Shown: piece by piece, positions 8,801 through 16,079 of the stretch
Position numbering within the stretch: position 1 is the first letter of the stretch
Layout: each line of letters opens with the position of its first letter
Source: SIAJ01 sp036266155
Lineage (GTDB): Bacteria; Planctomycetota; Planctomycetia; Gemmatales; Gemmataceae
Direction of reading: 5' to 3'
DNA: 37,070 nucleotides
Assembly (NCBI GenBank): GCA_036266155.1
Contig: DATANR010000461.1
Span: 1 to 37,070 of the forward strand
Made by a program: the position numbers and the translations under genes
Notes under the pieces: model-generated
Database searches by the model: none
The model's input: the letters and a program-made list of their open reading frames with translations, nothing else
What the model was told of the DNA's origin: nothing

Positions 8801-9803
8801 GCGCGGCATACACCACTTCGGGTGCCGACGTTTTGGCCGCCGTAGACCATACACGAACCGTGCCGTCAGTGCCGCCGGCCGCAATCGACCGACCATCCGG
8901 CGCGACCGCGACGGCGGACACGCTGTCGATTCCCGCATTCAGCACCGCACGCGTTTGCCATTCGAACGCATCGATCACGTGAATTCGGCCATTGCCGAGT
9001 CCGGTTACAAGGAACGTGCCCTTCGGCGACGCAGCAAGACTTTGAATGCCGTCTGGGAACGGGCCGAATGTGCGCGTGACTTCGCCGTCCGCGAGATTCC
9101 ACACGGCCAGTCTGCCGTCGTCGCCGACTGATGCAAGCAAAGTTTGTGATAGGTAGGCGATCGAGCGGACAGCTCGTGTATGCTGCCGGAGTTCCTTGAC
9201 GGCATCGCTGGTCACCGACCAACATCGGACAGAGAAGTCCGATCCTCCGCTTGCGATCTCCTCGCCGTTTGGGCTAAACGACAGCGCTCGCACGCTTGCG
9301 GTATGGCCCTTGCGCTCGCCCGTCTGTTTCCCCGATTCCACATCCCACAACCTCACGATCTTGTCGAAACCGCCGGTCACGATGGTCTTTCCATCCGGAG
9401 AAATGGCGACCGCAAAGACGCCGCCAGATTGCGCCAACACGTGAATTGACCTCCGCGTGGCGACGTCCCAGACGATCGCCTTGTTGTCGCCACCGGCGCT
9501 CGCCAACCGTTTGCCGTCCTTGGACCAGGCGAGCGCGTAAACGATATCCGCGTGGTCCGCGAGTCGACCGACGATGCTATGGTCGGCGACGTTCCATAAC
9601 GTGATCGCTCCCCCTTCGTCGGCAACCGCCAATTGCTTTCCGTCCGGAGAATACGCAAGCGCGCGTATGACCTTCGCCGTGCCATCCGTCGGTTGCAGAA
9701 GTCCTGGTATCGCGTCGAACCGCAGCGCCTCCGTCGGTTCCTTTGGCTGCGCGATCAGTGACGCCGCGAAGACGAGGCTAGCGATTCCAGTGTGCCGAAA
9801 CAC
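5871..9803 (-). CDS. Exported giant WD40 protein, 28 repeats
   Basis: Protein of 1,310 aa made almost wholly of WD40 repeats. A short signal peptide (residues 1 to about 19, ending LIAQP) is followed by 28 recognisable repeats of the form V..LA.SPDGK.LA.GG.DG.V..WD. Twenty-eight equals four seven-bladed propellers, so a four-propeller chain is a reasonable model. No kinase, caspase or cytochrome domain is fused to it. The C-terminus is a Pro/Gly-rich tail of about 25 residues. The start is GTG at 9803, supported by the GGAGG at 9810-9814. It is the last gene of the minus-strand cluster, 36 bases after the oxidoreductase gene. WD40 propellers are protein-binding scaffolds; no partner is evident. 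Confidence 0.93.
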   Translation of the reverse strand: MFRHTGIASLVFAASLIAQPKEPTEALRFDAIPGLLQPTDGTAKVIRALAYSPDGKQLAVADEGGAITLWNVADHSIVGRLADHADIVYALAWSKDGKRLASAGGDNKAIVWDVATRRSIHVLAQSGGVFAVAISPDGKTIVTGGFDKIVRLWDVESGKQTGERKGHTASVRALSFSPNGEEIASGGSDFSVRCWSVTSDAVKELRQHTRAVRSIAYLSQTLLASVGDDGRLAVWNLADGEVTRTFGPFPDGIQSLAASPKGTFLVTGLGNGRIHVIDAFEWQTRAVLNAGIDSVSAVAVAPDGRSIAAGGTDGTVRVWSTAAKTSAPEVVYAARVPLRTVAVSPDGKLVAVGGSDGSIHLYDASTGIESATWSAHQFGVEDLAFSADGSKLISGGSDRIAKIWNAATHELLNTLSDHPGPVRRVALSSNGKRAATASTDNDVRVHELSEGTIKLVNVDSPAVAVQFLGDDSLLTAAGAHAYWWDIRGTPRVMQHLDNDQFARITGFAGTTDGLLFAIAGDPKAGTQRPEDFGYGRVLAVSRHHAETTFERLHDTGVGISRVAISSDARVISVACGDGTVRAWDWPTLAPIRKFAAHESPILGLASSSRGEFLVTAAADGNGRRWNGSRGEPLIYAAKLLDESKQAWFARVSPDGKTLITGGDDKVLRIRDGMPGNVTQLTGDFRSATAAAVSPDGSLFATGHFTGTDIHIWNLKTNKLVRKLKGPAFRVYGLAFSPDGTRLVSGGGNYSEAVPGELYVWDTATWKTVHALAAHEQMIYDVAVSPDNKRIATASQDHTVRTWDMASGAEEHVLRMHAAAVACVAFSKDGKQLYSGGFDGRLQWWDPATGQAIDGKPVSAWSVRRIRLAPDGKTLALALNIGTDRGHAAIWNIDSHEITTKFPNHSGLISDVAFSPDGKTLVSVGGIAHNGPWLASAGLRWEPGPRGPWHVNVTTQPAGGKTSTTTARPSSEIHYWDLESKAALADLAGPRHFIEAVQFTADGTRLIAVGGAGMEPGEISLYDFHGIRPMAVVPAPGGLTCGRFNPDGSLFAAGCADGSVILWDVAKSARGLVIPAHKGLVRNLAWSPDGMRLYTSGEDGTVRGWNAKIGEPGIAIVAADRAIYGLAVSPDGTMVATAAGMWSDLKSGQLRVWNTSKGDELFRLPDTDGPAWGVAFAADGLLIATQIGDTAIRVFDIKKKKEVRALVAGTDARGLALSSDGKRVGITSQASGLVKIWDKSTWREAFEVTAHPGRVAFTVDFASDGQSVLTAGGDGAVVVWKMPGGAWKLPDRLPPAPPPGVPSGPPPQFNQ

Positions 9804-9809
9804 GGCGTG

Positions 9810-9814
9810 CCTCC
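9810..9814 (-). promoter_or_regulatory. Ribosome-binding site fixing the GTG start of the WD40 gene
   Basis: GGAGG on the minus strand lies 6 bases before the GTG at 9803. The signal peptide begins directly at this codon, so the site decides the start. Confidence 0.75.
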
Positions 9815-9839
9815 GAACGTGTGAGTTCCCAATCGCGTA

Positions 9840-11450
9840 CTAGCGGGCTGGCGCGAAGCGTTGGATGATGGCCTTTGCCGTCTTCAGTCCGTCGACGGCC
9901 GCGCTCACAATGCCGCCGGCATAGCCGGCGCCTTCGCCAACGGGATAGAGTCCGACAATCGGCGACTCACGCGTGTGGTCATCGCGCACAATGCGCACGG
10001 GTGAGCTGCCACGCGATTCCGGGCCGACGAGCACACCGTCGCGCAGAAACCGGCCCCGCCACGCGCGGTCCATGCCGGGTAATCCAGTGTTGAGCGCCCG
10101 CGCAATAAACGGTGGCAATACCTCGTGCAAGTCCGCCGTCACGCCGCCGCGTGGGTAGCTAAACGCTGGCGTCGTGGTACTGACGGCGCCATTCAAGAAG
10201 TCCGGCGCGCGCTGAACGGGACACCGGTAATCCCCGCGGCCAAGTTCAAATGCCCTTTGTTCAACATCGGCCTGTACGCGCATACCGGCCAGCGGATCGT
10301 CGCTCCCAAATTCGCTCACCGGCAATGTGACGACCAGGCCGCTGTTCGCGTAGGGCGAGTCGCGCTTCGACAGGCTCATCCCGTTCGTACAGAAATAGCC
10401 GGCTTCGGAAACACTGGGAATGATGTGCCCGCCGGCACACATGCAGAAGGTGAATACGTCGGCTGAACCGTGGGCGATGAGAGAGTAGTCGGCGTTGCCG
10501 AGTTGATCTTCATGCGAACGCGGGCCGTACTGAACTCGGTTGACGAGCGCTTGCGGATGTTCAATGCGCACGCCCATCTGAAAGGGTTTTGGCACAATCG
10601 GCACGCCACGACGGACGAGCATGGCAATCGTGTCGCGTGCGCTGTGGCCCGTCGCCAGGACGGCCACGTCGGCTCGTACTTCGCGCGATGAAGTACCAAG
10701 CGCAACCAGTCGGCCGTCCTTCAAGACCAAGTCTTCAACGCGCGACTGAAAGCGGACCTCGCCGCCGAGGGCCTGAATGCGTCGACGCAGCGCTTTGACG
10801 ACGGCCGGCAAGCGGTTCGACCCAAGATGCGGACGATGGTAGTAAAGGATGCTCGGCTTGCCGGGCTGTTGGCCCTTGTTCTCGGCAAAGATCTCGAGGA
10901 CACGAATCACGTCGGGCCCAGTGCCACGACACGTGAGTTTGCCATCGCTAAACGTACCAGCGCCGCCTTCGCCAAAAAGATAGTTGCTTTCCGGCTCGAA
11001 TTTGCCACCCTCGTCAAAAGCCTTGACGTCGCGAATACGCTGCGTGACCGGCGTGCCGCGTTCGAGCAACACGGGGCGATAACCGTGTTCGGCCAGAACG
11101 ACCGCCGCAATCAGCCCGGCCGGCCCAGAACCGATGACAACGGGCCGATGGCGCATGGGCTCAAGGCCGGGCGCCGGCATCTCGAATGGCGGCTCGCGAT
11201 AGGCTTCCACTGGCGGTGACGAATAGGCTGCGCGTTTCAAGATGCGTGGCTCGTCTTCCTCGGGAACCAGGATCTCCGCGTTGTAGACGAAGCGGAGATC
11301 ATGCTTATCCCGCAAATCGAGCGACTTGCGAAGAATACGCCAGCCGCGTAGTTCGCCGACCGAAACGCCGACTGCGCGCGCAAGTCGGTCCGGCAACGCG
11401 GACTCAGGAGTGTCGACAGAAAGTCGCAGATTCGATACGCGCAGCGGCAT
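9840..11450 (-). CDS. FAD-dependent oxidoreductase (COG2509-like)
   Basis: Flavoprotein of 536 aa resembling the uncharacterised FAD-dependent dehydrogenases of COG2509. An N-terminal domain of about 90 residues precedes the dinucleotide-binding motif VIGSGPAGLIAA (GSGPAG at 107-112) with the acidic end of the second strand at Glu130. Also present are GEGGAGTFSDGKLTCRGTG (160-178), typical of the group, and a second flavin-contacting motif GEGAGYAGGI from residue 505. No membrane segment or signal peptide is seen, so it is probably cytoplasmic. The ATG at 11450 is 20 bases after the stop of the zinc-ribbon gene, so co-transcription is likely. The substrate is unknown. Confidence 0.88.
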   Translation of the reverse strand: MPLRVSNLRLSVDTPESALPDRLARAVGVSVGELRGWRILRKSLDLRDKHDLRFVYNAEILVPEEDEPRILKRAAYSSPPVEAYREPPFEMPAPGLEPMRHRPVVIGSGPAGLIAAVVLAEHGYRPVLLERGTPVTQRIRDVKAFDEGGKFEPESNYLFGEGGAGTFSDGKLTCRGTGPDVIRVLEIFAENKGQQPGKPSILYYHRPHLGSNRLPAVVKALRRRIQALGGEVRFQSRVEDLVLKDGRLVALGTSSREVRADVAVLATGHSARDTIAMLVRRGVPIVPKPFQMGVRIEHPQALVNRVQYGPRSHEDQLGNADYSLIAHGSADVFTFCMCAGGHIIPSVSEAGYFCTNGMSLSKRDSPYANSGLVVTLPVSEFGSDDPLAGMRVQADVEQRAFELGRGDYRCPVQRAPDFLNGAVSTTTPAFSYPRGGVTADLHEVLPPFIARALNTGLPGMDRAWRGRFLRDGVLVGPESRGSSPVRIVRDDHTRESPIVGLYPVGEGAGYAGGIVSAAVDGLKTAKAIIQRFAPAR

Positions 11451-11470
11451 GACTTGATTTTAGCCGTTGC

Positions 11471-12814
11471 TCAACGATCCTTGATCTGATCCGGACGAAA
11501 CTCGACGCCGATCACGGCTGTCGCGGAAACTTCGACGTCTTTGCCGTCTTCCGTCTTCGCCTTCATCATGCCGCGGCGGAGCTGCACGCGCCAAAGCAAC
11601 GGTGAATTGTCGCCATTCAGTCCCTTTAGCGTGTTGACGATCAAGCGGTCGCCAGCAGTCCGCATACCTTCAGGCGCCACAAACACCCAGGTTTCCTGTT
11701 CCTGACCCGGACCGAGCGGTTCCTTCGGATACTGATAACCGGTCACGTAGTTGTCCTTGGCATCCGCGTCGAGCGGCCACGGGAACGGTCCGTAAAAAAA
11801 CTCGCGACGAATCTGAAGAGCTGTATATGGCAACGGCTGATCGCGGTCGAACGCCCGATTGAATGCAAGGTCGTTTGGAAAGAACGTCGTGTCTGTGGAA
11901 ACGTTTTTGACCTTGATCGCCATGACGAGCCCAGTGCTCGCTTTGCTGACGAGGTCATCTTGGCTCGCTCGTTCGCGCGTCGTTTCAAATACTTGCTTTG
12001 TCACAGTCGTCGGCCGCACTTGAATGTCGCCGACTGTGATCTCTTCACCCAGCTTCACACGCAGATCGGCCGGCACGTCGCCCTTCGGGTCAGGCATGCC
12101 CTTGAACGAGAGCGATTTGCGATTGGCCTTTTCATATTGCCCGTAGAAGTCTGGGATTGCTTTGAATGGATGGTCGCCCTTGCTGTCGCCGCCCGTGAAG
12201 TAGAAGAAGCCAAGCACGCCGGCCACAATCGTGATGAGCGCTGAATAAGCGAGCAGGATCCACGCGAAGGCGGGCGTTCCAGGCTGCTCCATGCGCGGCT
12301 GACGTACGCCGAAGCTGCGCTCCGCTGGCTCGCGGCGCGGCTCACGCGGCATTTCAAGAGTGGCAGGGGTCTGCTCATAGTCCGGCATTGGGGCCGCCGG
12401 CGCCTCGTAGGTTTGCGTCTCCACGAATTGCGGGACTGGCTGCGGCGGCACGTACGCCGTCTCTTCAACATCGTTTCGCGGCACAAGCGGTGGCGGGGCC
12501 ACCGGCATCGACGGCAACGTGGGCATCGTCGGCTTCAGGTGCTGCGTGCCGAATACGTCCTCGTCGTGCGCTTCACCGAAGATGCTCTCGTGATGCTCAG
12601 TGTGGACGGGCACATTGAACTGTGGACCGGGGGCCGGCAGGGGCGGCGTCGGCACCGGGGCTTGCGGTGCATGGATCGACGGCGCCTCACCGGGCGCGGC
12701 CGGCGCCCGGACAACCTGTTTACAGTGCGGACAGCGCACGTTCCTGCCGAGCAGGTTGGTGCCGACTGCCATTAAGTTCCCGCAGTGCGGGCAGTTGAAA
12801 TTAACCGTTTGCAT
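11471..12814 (-). CDS. Zinc-ribbon, single-pass membrane protein
   Basis: Protein of 447 aa. A short zinc ribbon opens it (C8-P-H-C11 and C28-P-H-C31, of the MJ0042/CPxC kind). A disordered Pro-rich linker of about 140 residues follows, then one membrane helix at about 182-207. The C-terminal domain of about 240 residues has a core (VKLGEEITVGDIQV... through LVMAIKVKNVS) that reads like a DUF4352-type immunoglobulin fold. The topology implied is ribbon inside and beta-domain outside. The frame is open to 13021, but the ATG at 12814 starts just before the ribbon, and upstream codons overlap the previous gene. Possible roles are sensing or scaffolding; none is shown. Confidence 0.85.
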   Translation of the reverse strand: MQTVNFNCPHCGNLMAVGTNLLGRNVRCPHCKQVVRAPAAPGEAPSIHAPQAPVPTPPLPAPGPQFNVPVHTEHHESIFGEAHDEDVFGTQHLKPTMPTLPSMPVAPPPLVPRNDVEETAYVPPQPVPQFVETQTYEAPAAPMPDYEQTPATLEMPREPRREPAERSFGVRQPRMEQPGTPAFAWILLAYSALITIVAGVLGFFYFTGGDSKGDHPFKAIPDFYGQYEKANRKSLSFKGMPDPKGDVPADLRVKLGEEITVGDIQVRPTTVTKQVFETTRERASQDDLVSKASTGLVMAIKVKNVSTDTTFFPNDLAFNRAFDRDQPLPYTALQIRREFFYGPFPWPLDADAKDNYVTGYQYPKEPLGPGQEQETWVFVAPEGMRTAGDRLIVNTLKGLNGDNSPLLWRVQLRRGMMKAKTEDGKDVEVSATAVIGVEFRPDQIKDR

Positions 12815-12878
12815 CAGGGCCGGCTCGGGTGCAGGGATGCCGAGATTGTAACGGCGAGCTGCCCGAACGGCAGGGTAG

Positions 12879-13991
12879 TCATGGACTTCTGGTCGATTGT
12901 CCCGCGATTCGCTTTTCCGCTCGGTGAAGTGCCGGCTCCAGGGCCTCGACGCGAAAGCGCTCTGCGAAGGTCTTGGCCCCGTTTGGCAAGAGGTGATGCT
13001 GATCATAGAAGGCTGAGTCATTGAGCCATTCGCGGGCGTCGGCCACGGTCACCTGAAGCTGCTCCCGCAGTCGCCGAATGAGTTCATTTGCCCCGTCGCG
13101 GACTTCTGATGTCGCCAGGTCACGAAACTGTGATCCCTCGGGCATCATCACGATAACCACGTCAGTCCCAACCGCCTTCGCGCCGTCGATCGTGGCGACC
13201 AGCCGAGCCCACGCGGCCTCGTCAAACTGGAATGCGGTGTAGAACGGGTCGTATTGTTTGTGCGCGAGTTCTGTTAGTTCCGGCCACATCTTCTTTTCGA
13301 TCTCGCGCCGGCGATATCCGAGTAAATCGATCGGCGCGAAGGGCGGCAATGGCCCTTCGCCAGGCTGAAAGAGATCCAGTCCAATCTGGTCGCGCAGCTC
13401 CGCTTGATGTCGGTAGACAGGAAGAAGGCGTGCATACACCCAGCGCCGAATTGGGCCGCTGTTCGACTTCGAGCCGTAGTGCCGCAGGCCGATCGCTTCT
13501 TCGTAGCTGAGTCGAGCGCCATCGAGCAGCGAACCGTCGAGCGAGCGCACGCCGGCCGTGTTGTAGAAGGGATGCAACACTTCGAGGAACAGAATGTCGG
13601 TCCGCATGCCGGCCGCATGCAGGCGGTCCATCATCACCGTTTGCAAATACGGACCTGAACCGGGCACGCCGAAGTTGAAGACAAGTGCATCGTTGTTGCC
13701 GGTCGCCGCCGCAGCGTCGAAGCCATGCGCAACGCGTGAACTGCCAAGGAACATCGCCGTCGGCCGCGTCGGCCGCTCAGCGATGCGTTCCCGGAGCATG
13801 CCTTCGAGCAGGTAGTACTCCGGATCGCGAACCGTCGGCGCGTGTTGATCGACATAAACGGCCAGAACCGCCTGGCTGAGCGCAAAGACAACGAAGAGCC
13901 ATCCGACCGCGGCGCGATGCTGGCGAAACCAGCGACGCAGAGAGTAGAACTTCACCTCGTCGGCCACCGGCATTCCCACACGAAACCCCAT
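12879..13991 (-). CDS. SGNH-like acyltransferase partner of MBOAT (AlgX/DltD-like)
   Basis: Protein of 370 aa. It has an N-terminal membrane anchor (about 29-47), then FLGSSRVAHGFD with the likely nucleophile Ser84 or Ser85, and near the C-terminus FYDQHHLLPNGAKTFAERF, in which D330 and H333 fit the Asp-x-x-His of SGNH hydrolases. Such proteins take an acyl group delivered by an MBOAT protein and pass it to a polymer outside the membrane. The gene begins 5 bases after the MBOAT stop, so translational coupling is likely. The reading frame continues upstream inside the MBOAT gene, but that part is a shadow. The start could also be the ATG at 13973. Confidence 0.85.
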   Translation of the reverse strand: MGFRVGMPVADEVKFYSLRRWFRQHRAAVGWLFVVFALSQAVLAVYVDQHAPTVRDPEYYLLEGMLRERIAERPTRPTAMFLGSSRVAHGFDAAAATGNNDALVFNFGVPGSGPYLQTVMMDRLHAAGMRTDILFLEVLHPFYNTAGVRSLDGSLLDGARLSYEEAIGLRHYGSKSNSGPIRRWVYARLLPVYRHQAELRDQIGLDLFQPGEGPLPPFAPIDLLGYRRREIEKKMWPELTELAHKQYDPFYTAFQFDEAAWARLVATIDGAKAVGTDVVIVMMPEGSQFRDLATSEVRDGANELIRRLREQLQVTVADAREWLNDSAFYDQHHLLPNGAKTFAERFRVEALEPALHRAEKRIAGQSTRSP

Positions 13992-13996
13992 GTCCG

Positions 13997-15433
13997 TCAA
14001 AACTGGAAATAAATAAACGCCTTCGTCGCTCCCGGGCTGAGCACAATCGCAAACAACAGCACCGCGGCTCCGACCACGCCCAGCGCCGGCGCCGGCGTCA
14101 GTTGCCATGCGCGCTTCCAGACCATCGGACTTCGTGTCAAATACCAGCCAATGGCATGTCCCGCGATCACGATCAGCACCGTGACCCAAAACGCCTGCAT
14201 GTGCAGCGGCGCCGGCTTGCCAGGTGTCGGCACGAACATTTTCGTCAGCATCACGCCGCCCGCATGTAGCGACGGCGACCGGAACACCGCCAGTGTGATG
14301 CAGAAGACCGCAAATGTGATGGCCACGCGCAGTACCCAGCCGGGCGGTGAACTCAACACCGCACGCACGCCGGGGAACGGCCTCAATGCCTGCGTCGCCA
14401 AGCGATGGGCCACTTGCCAGACGCCCATGAGAAAGCCCCACATCACCATCGGCCAGTTCGCCCCATGCCACAGGCCGGCGAGCGTCATCGTGATGAGCAG
14501 GTTCCGGTTGGTCTTGAAGTCGCCGTGCCGGCTGCCGCCGAGCGGGATGAACAGGTAATCGCGCAGCCACGTTGATAGACTGATATGCCAGCGCCGCCAG
14601 AACTCCGTGATGTTCGCCGACAGGAACGGCATCTTGAAATTGATGACGAGCTTGAACCCGAACAAGTGAGCCGCGCCGAGCGCCATGTCCGAATAACCGC
14701 TGAAGTCGCAGTAAACCTGAAGCGCAAACGCGACGGCTGCGGTCCAGCTTGCCGACGAGGAATAGTCGCCGACGTTCTTGAAGACGGGATCAACGAACAA
14801 GGCCATGCGGTCGGCAATCGCGAGCTTCTTGAAGGCCCCGAGCACCAGCAGCCCGACGCCGAGCCCGACGCGCGACCAGTCCCAGTGCTTGATCTTCTTG
14901 ACCTGCGGTAGGAAATCGGCTGCCCGCACAATCGGCCCGGCGACCAGGTGCGGGAAGAACAGAATGAACAACAAGAAGTGGTCGAGGTTGCGCTCGGCCC
15001 GGATCTTGCGGCGATAGACATCGACGGTGTAGTTGATCGCTTCGAACGTGTAGAAGGAGATGCCGATTGGGAGGATGATCTTGAGCAGATCCTTTTCGCG
15101 GTCGTAAGCGATGTCAAGCGCCTGGAAATACGATTCGATGAAGAAGTTGACGTACTTGAAGTAGCAAAGCAGCCCGAGGTTCATGCACAGGCTGGCGATG
15201 AGCAACAGTTTGCGCCGACCTGGCCGACCGGTCGCATCCATGCCGCGGGCGATGAGATAGTCCATGACCGACGACGTGGCAACGACGAGAGCGAGCCACT
15301 GGTTGAAACGGTAATAGAAATAGTAGCTCGCCCCAACCAGAATCCAGACACGTACGCGCGGCCACGGCGTCAGCCAATAAACGGTGACGACGGCTGCCAG
15401 AAACAGGACGTACTCGCCGGTGCAGAAAAGCAT
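13997..15433 (-). CDS. MBOAT O-acyltransferase (AlgI-like)
   Basis: Multi-pass membrane protein of 478 aa, close to the length of AlgI/PatA-type enzymes. The MBOAT signature is clear: FWRRWHISLSTWLRDYLFIP with H283, and LAGLWHGANW with the invariant catalytic-channel H323. YCDFSGYSDMALG (241-253) is another family hallmark. It moves acetyl or other acyl groups across the membrane for O-acylation of an exported polysaccharide, working with the SGNH-like protein encoded directly downstream. The acceptor polymer is not identifiable. The ATG at 15433 follows a GGGG six bases upstream. It is first in the minus-strand cluster that runs to 5871. Confidence 0.94.
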   Translation of the reverse strand: MLFCTGEYVLFLAAVVTVYWLTPWPRVRVWILVGASYYFYYRFNQWLALVVATSSVMDYLIARGMDATGRPGRRKLLLIASLCMNLGLLCYFKYVNFFIESYFQALDIAYDREKDLLKIILPIGISFYTFEAINYTVDVYRRKIRAERNLDHFLLFILFFPHLVAGPIVRAADFLPQVKKIKHWDWSRVGLGVGLLVLGAFKKLAIADRMALFVDPVFKNVGDYSSSASWTAAVAFALQVYCDFSGYSDMALGAAHLFGFKLVINFKMPFLSANITEFWRRWHISLSTWLRDYLFIPLGGSRHGDFKTNRNLLITMTLAGLWHGANWPMVMWGFLMGVWQVAHRLATQALRPFPGVRAVLSSPPGWVLRVAITFAVFCITLAVFRSPSLHAGGVMLTKMFVPTPGKPAPLHMQAFWVTVLIVIAGHAIGWYLTRSPMVWKRAWQLTPAPALGVVGAAVLLFAIVLSPGATKAFIYFQF

Positions 15434-15700
15434 GGTAACCCCGGCGGGATAGCCGGAACGGGAAGCCGCGTCAACCGGAAGCCGTCCGACCGGAGTCTGT
15501 TTTCGTCTAATTTGCGGGGTAAGGTCGCCAAGGTCGCCAACATCGCCAACGTTTTGCGAATGCTCCCCACGGCGATCTTAGACAAAACTAGACATGAATC
15601 CATGGCGGCGAAGTTGGTTGAAATGAAACACGACGGGAGTGGTTTTGCAGTGCGAACCTTGACAGGTGGATACCGGTCTGCCTAAATAGAACGGAACGCC
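15434..15700. other. Divergent region between the MBOAT gene and tRNA-Glu
   Basis: No convincing gene. A short imperfect tandem repeat of GGTCGCCAA-like units occupies about 15523-15550 (three copies, the last drifting to CATCGCCAA). The right end holds the tRNA promoter. The left end should hold the MBOAT promoter, but no good sigma-70 pair was found for it. Confidence 0.5.
15659..15688 (+). promoter_or_regulatory. Promoter of tRNA-Glu
   Basis: A perfect -35 TTGACA (15659-15664) is followed after 18 bases by TAAATA (15683-15688). The position places the transcription start a few bases before the mature tRNA 5' end at 15701. The -10 is a weak match, three of six. Confidence 0.55.
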
Positions 15701-15773
15701 GCCCCTATCGTCTAGTGGCCTAGGACGTAGCCCTCTCAAGGCTAAAACACGGGTTCGACTCCCGTTAGGGGTA
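15701..15773 (+). tRNA. tRNA-Glu (anticodon CTC)
   Basis: Full cloverleaf of 73 bases. The acceptor arm GCCCCTA pairs with TAGGGGT (one G-U at the top) and the discriminator is A. The anticodon stem TAGCC/GGCTA encloses the loop CTCTCAA with anticodon CTC. The T arm ACGGG/CCCGT encloses TTCGACT. CCA is not encoded. It reads GAG codons. Confidence 0.95.
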
Positions 15774-16079
15774 TTTGTTCTACAGTAATCGTCGGATTTA
15801 GACAGAACTGGTCTTATCTCTTATCGCCCCGACCCTTTCCGCTTCGCTTGCTTCCACTATTGACGTTTCCGTCGCTTGCACTGACCCTGCTGCTGAAACT
15901 CACTGCCGCATTGACGTCGGACGAACGCGCCATCCTGGACCGAATGCTCGGACAAAGCAAAGGAGCATGACGGCGCCGATCCGCAGATCCGCGAGGCGGC
16001 ATCCGTGCACAGGGGCCACACGGGATTCGGGTTGCCCGATCGGTCCGACGAGCACGAAGGACCGCGGGGCCAAGGGGCA
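15774..16079. other. Gene-free stretch with a possible C-terminal gene remnant
   Basis: Between the tRNA and the stop of the giant gene no complete gene is visible. A plus-strand frame ending at the TGA at 15968-15970 has a protein-like tail (LTAALTSDERAILDRMLG then QSKGA) but no ATG or GTG start after the tRNA. It may be the end of a decayed gene or chance. No clear terminator was seen for either the tRNA or the giant gene. Confidence 0.3.

Noticed and set aside
12815..13021. Upstream extension of the zinc-ribbon gene
   Set aside because: It overlaps the end of the SGNH-like gene and lacks domain character; the zinc ribbon starts right after the ATG at 12814.
13992..14570. Upstream extension of the SGNH-like gene
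   Set aside because: It is an out-of-frame translation of the MBOAT gene; the proper start follows the MBOAT stop by 5 bases.
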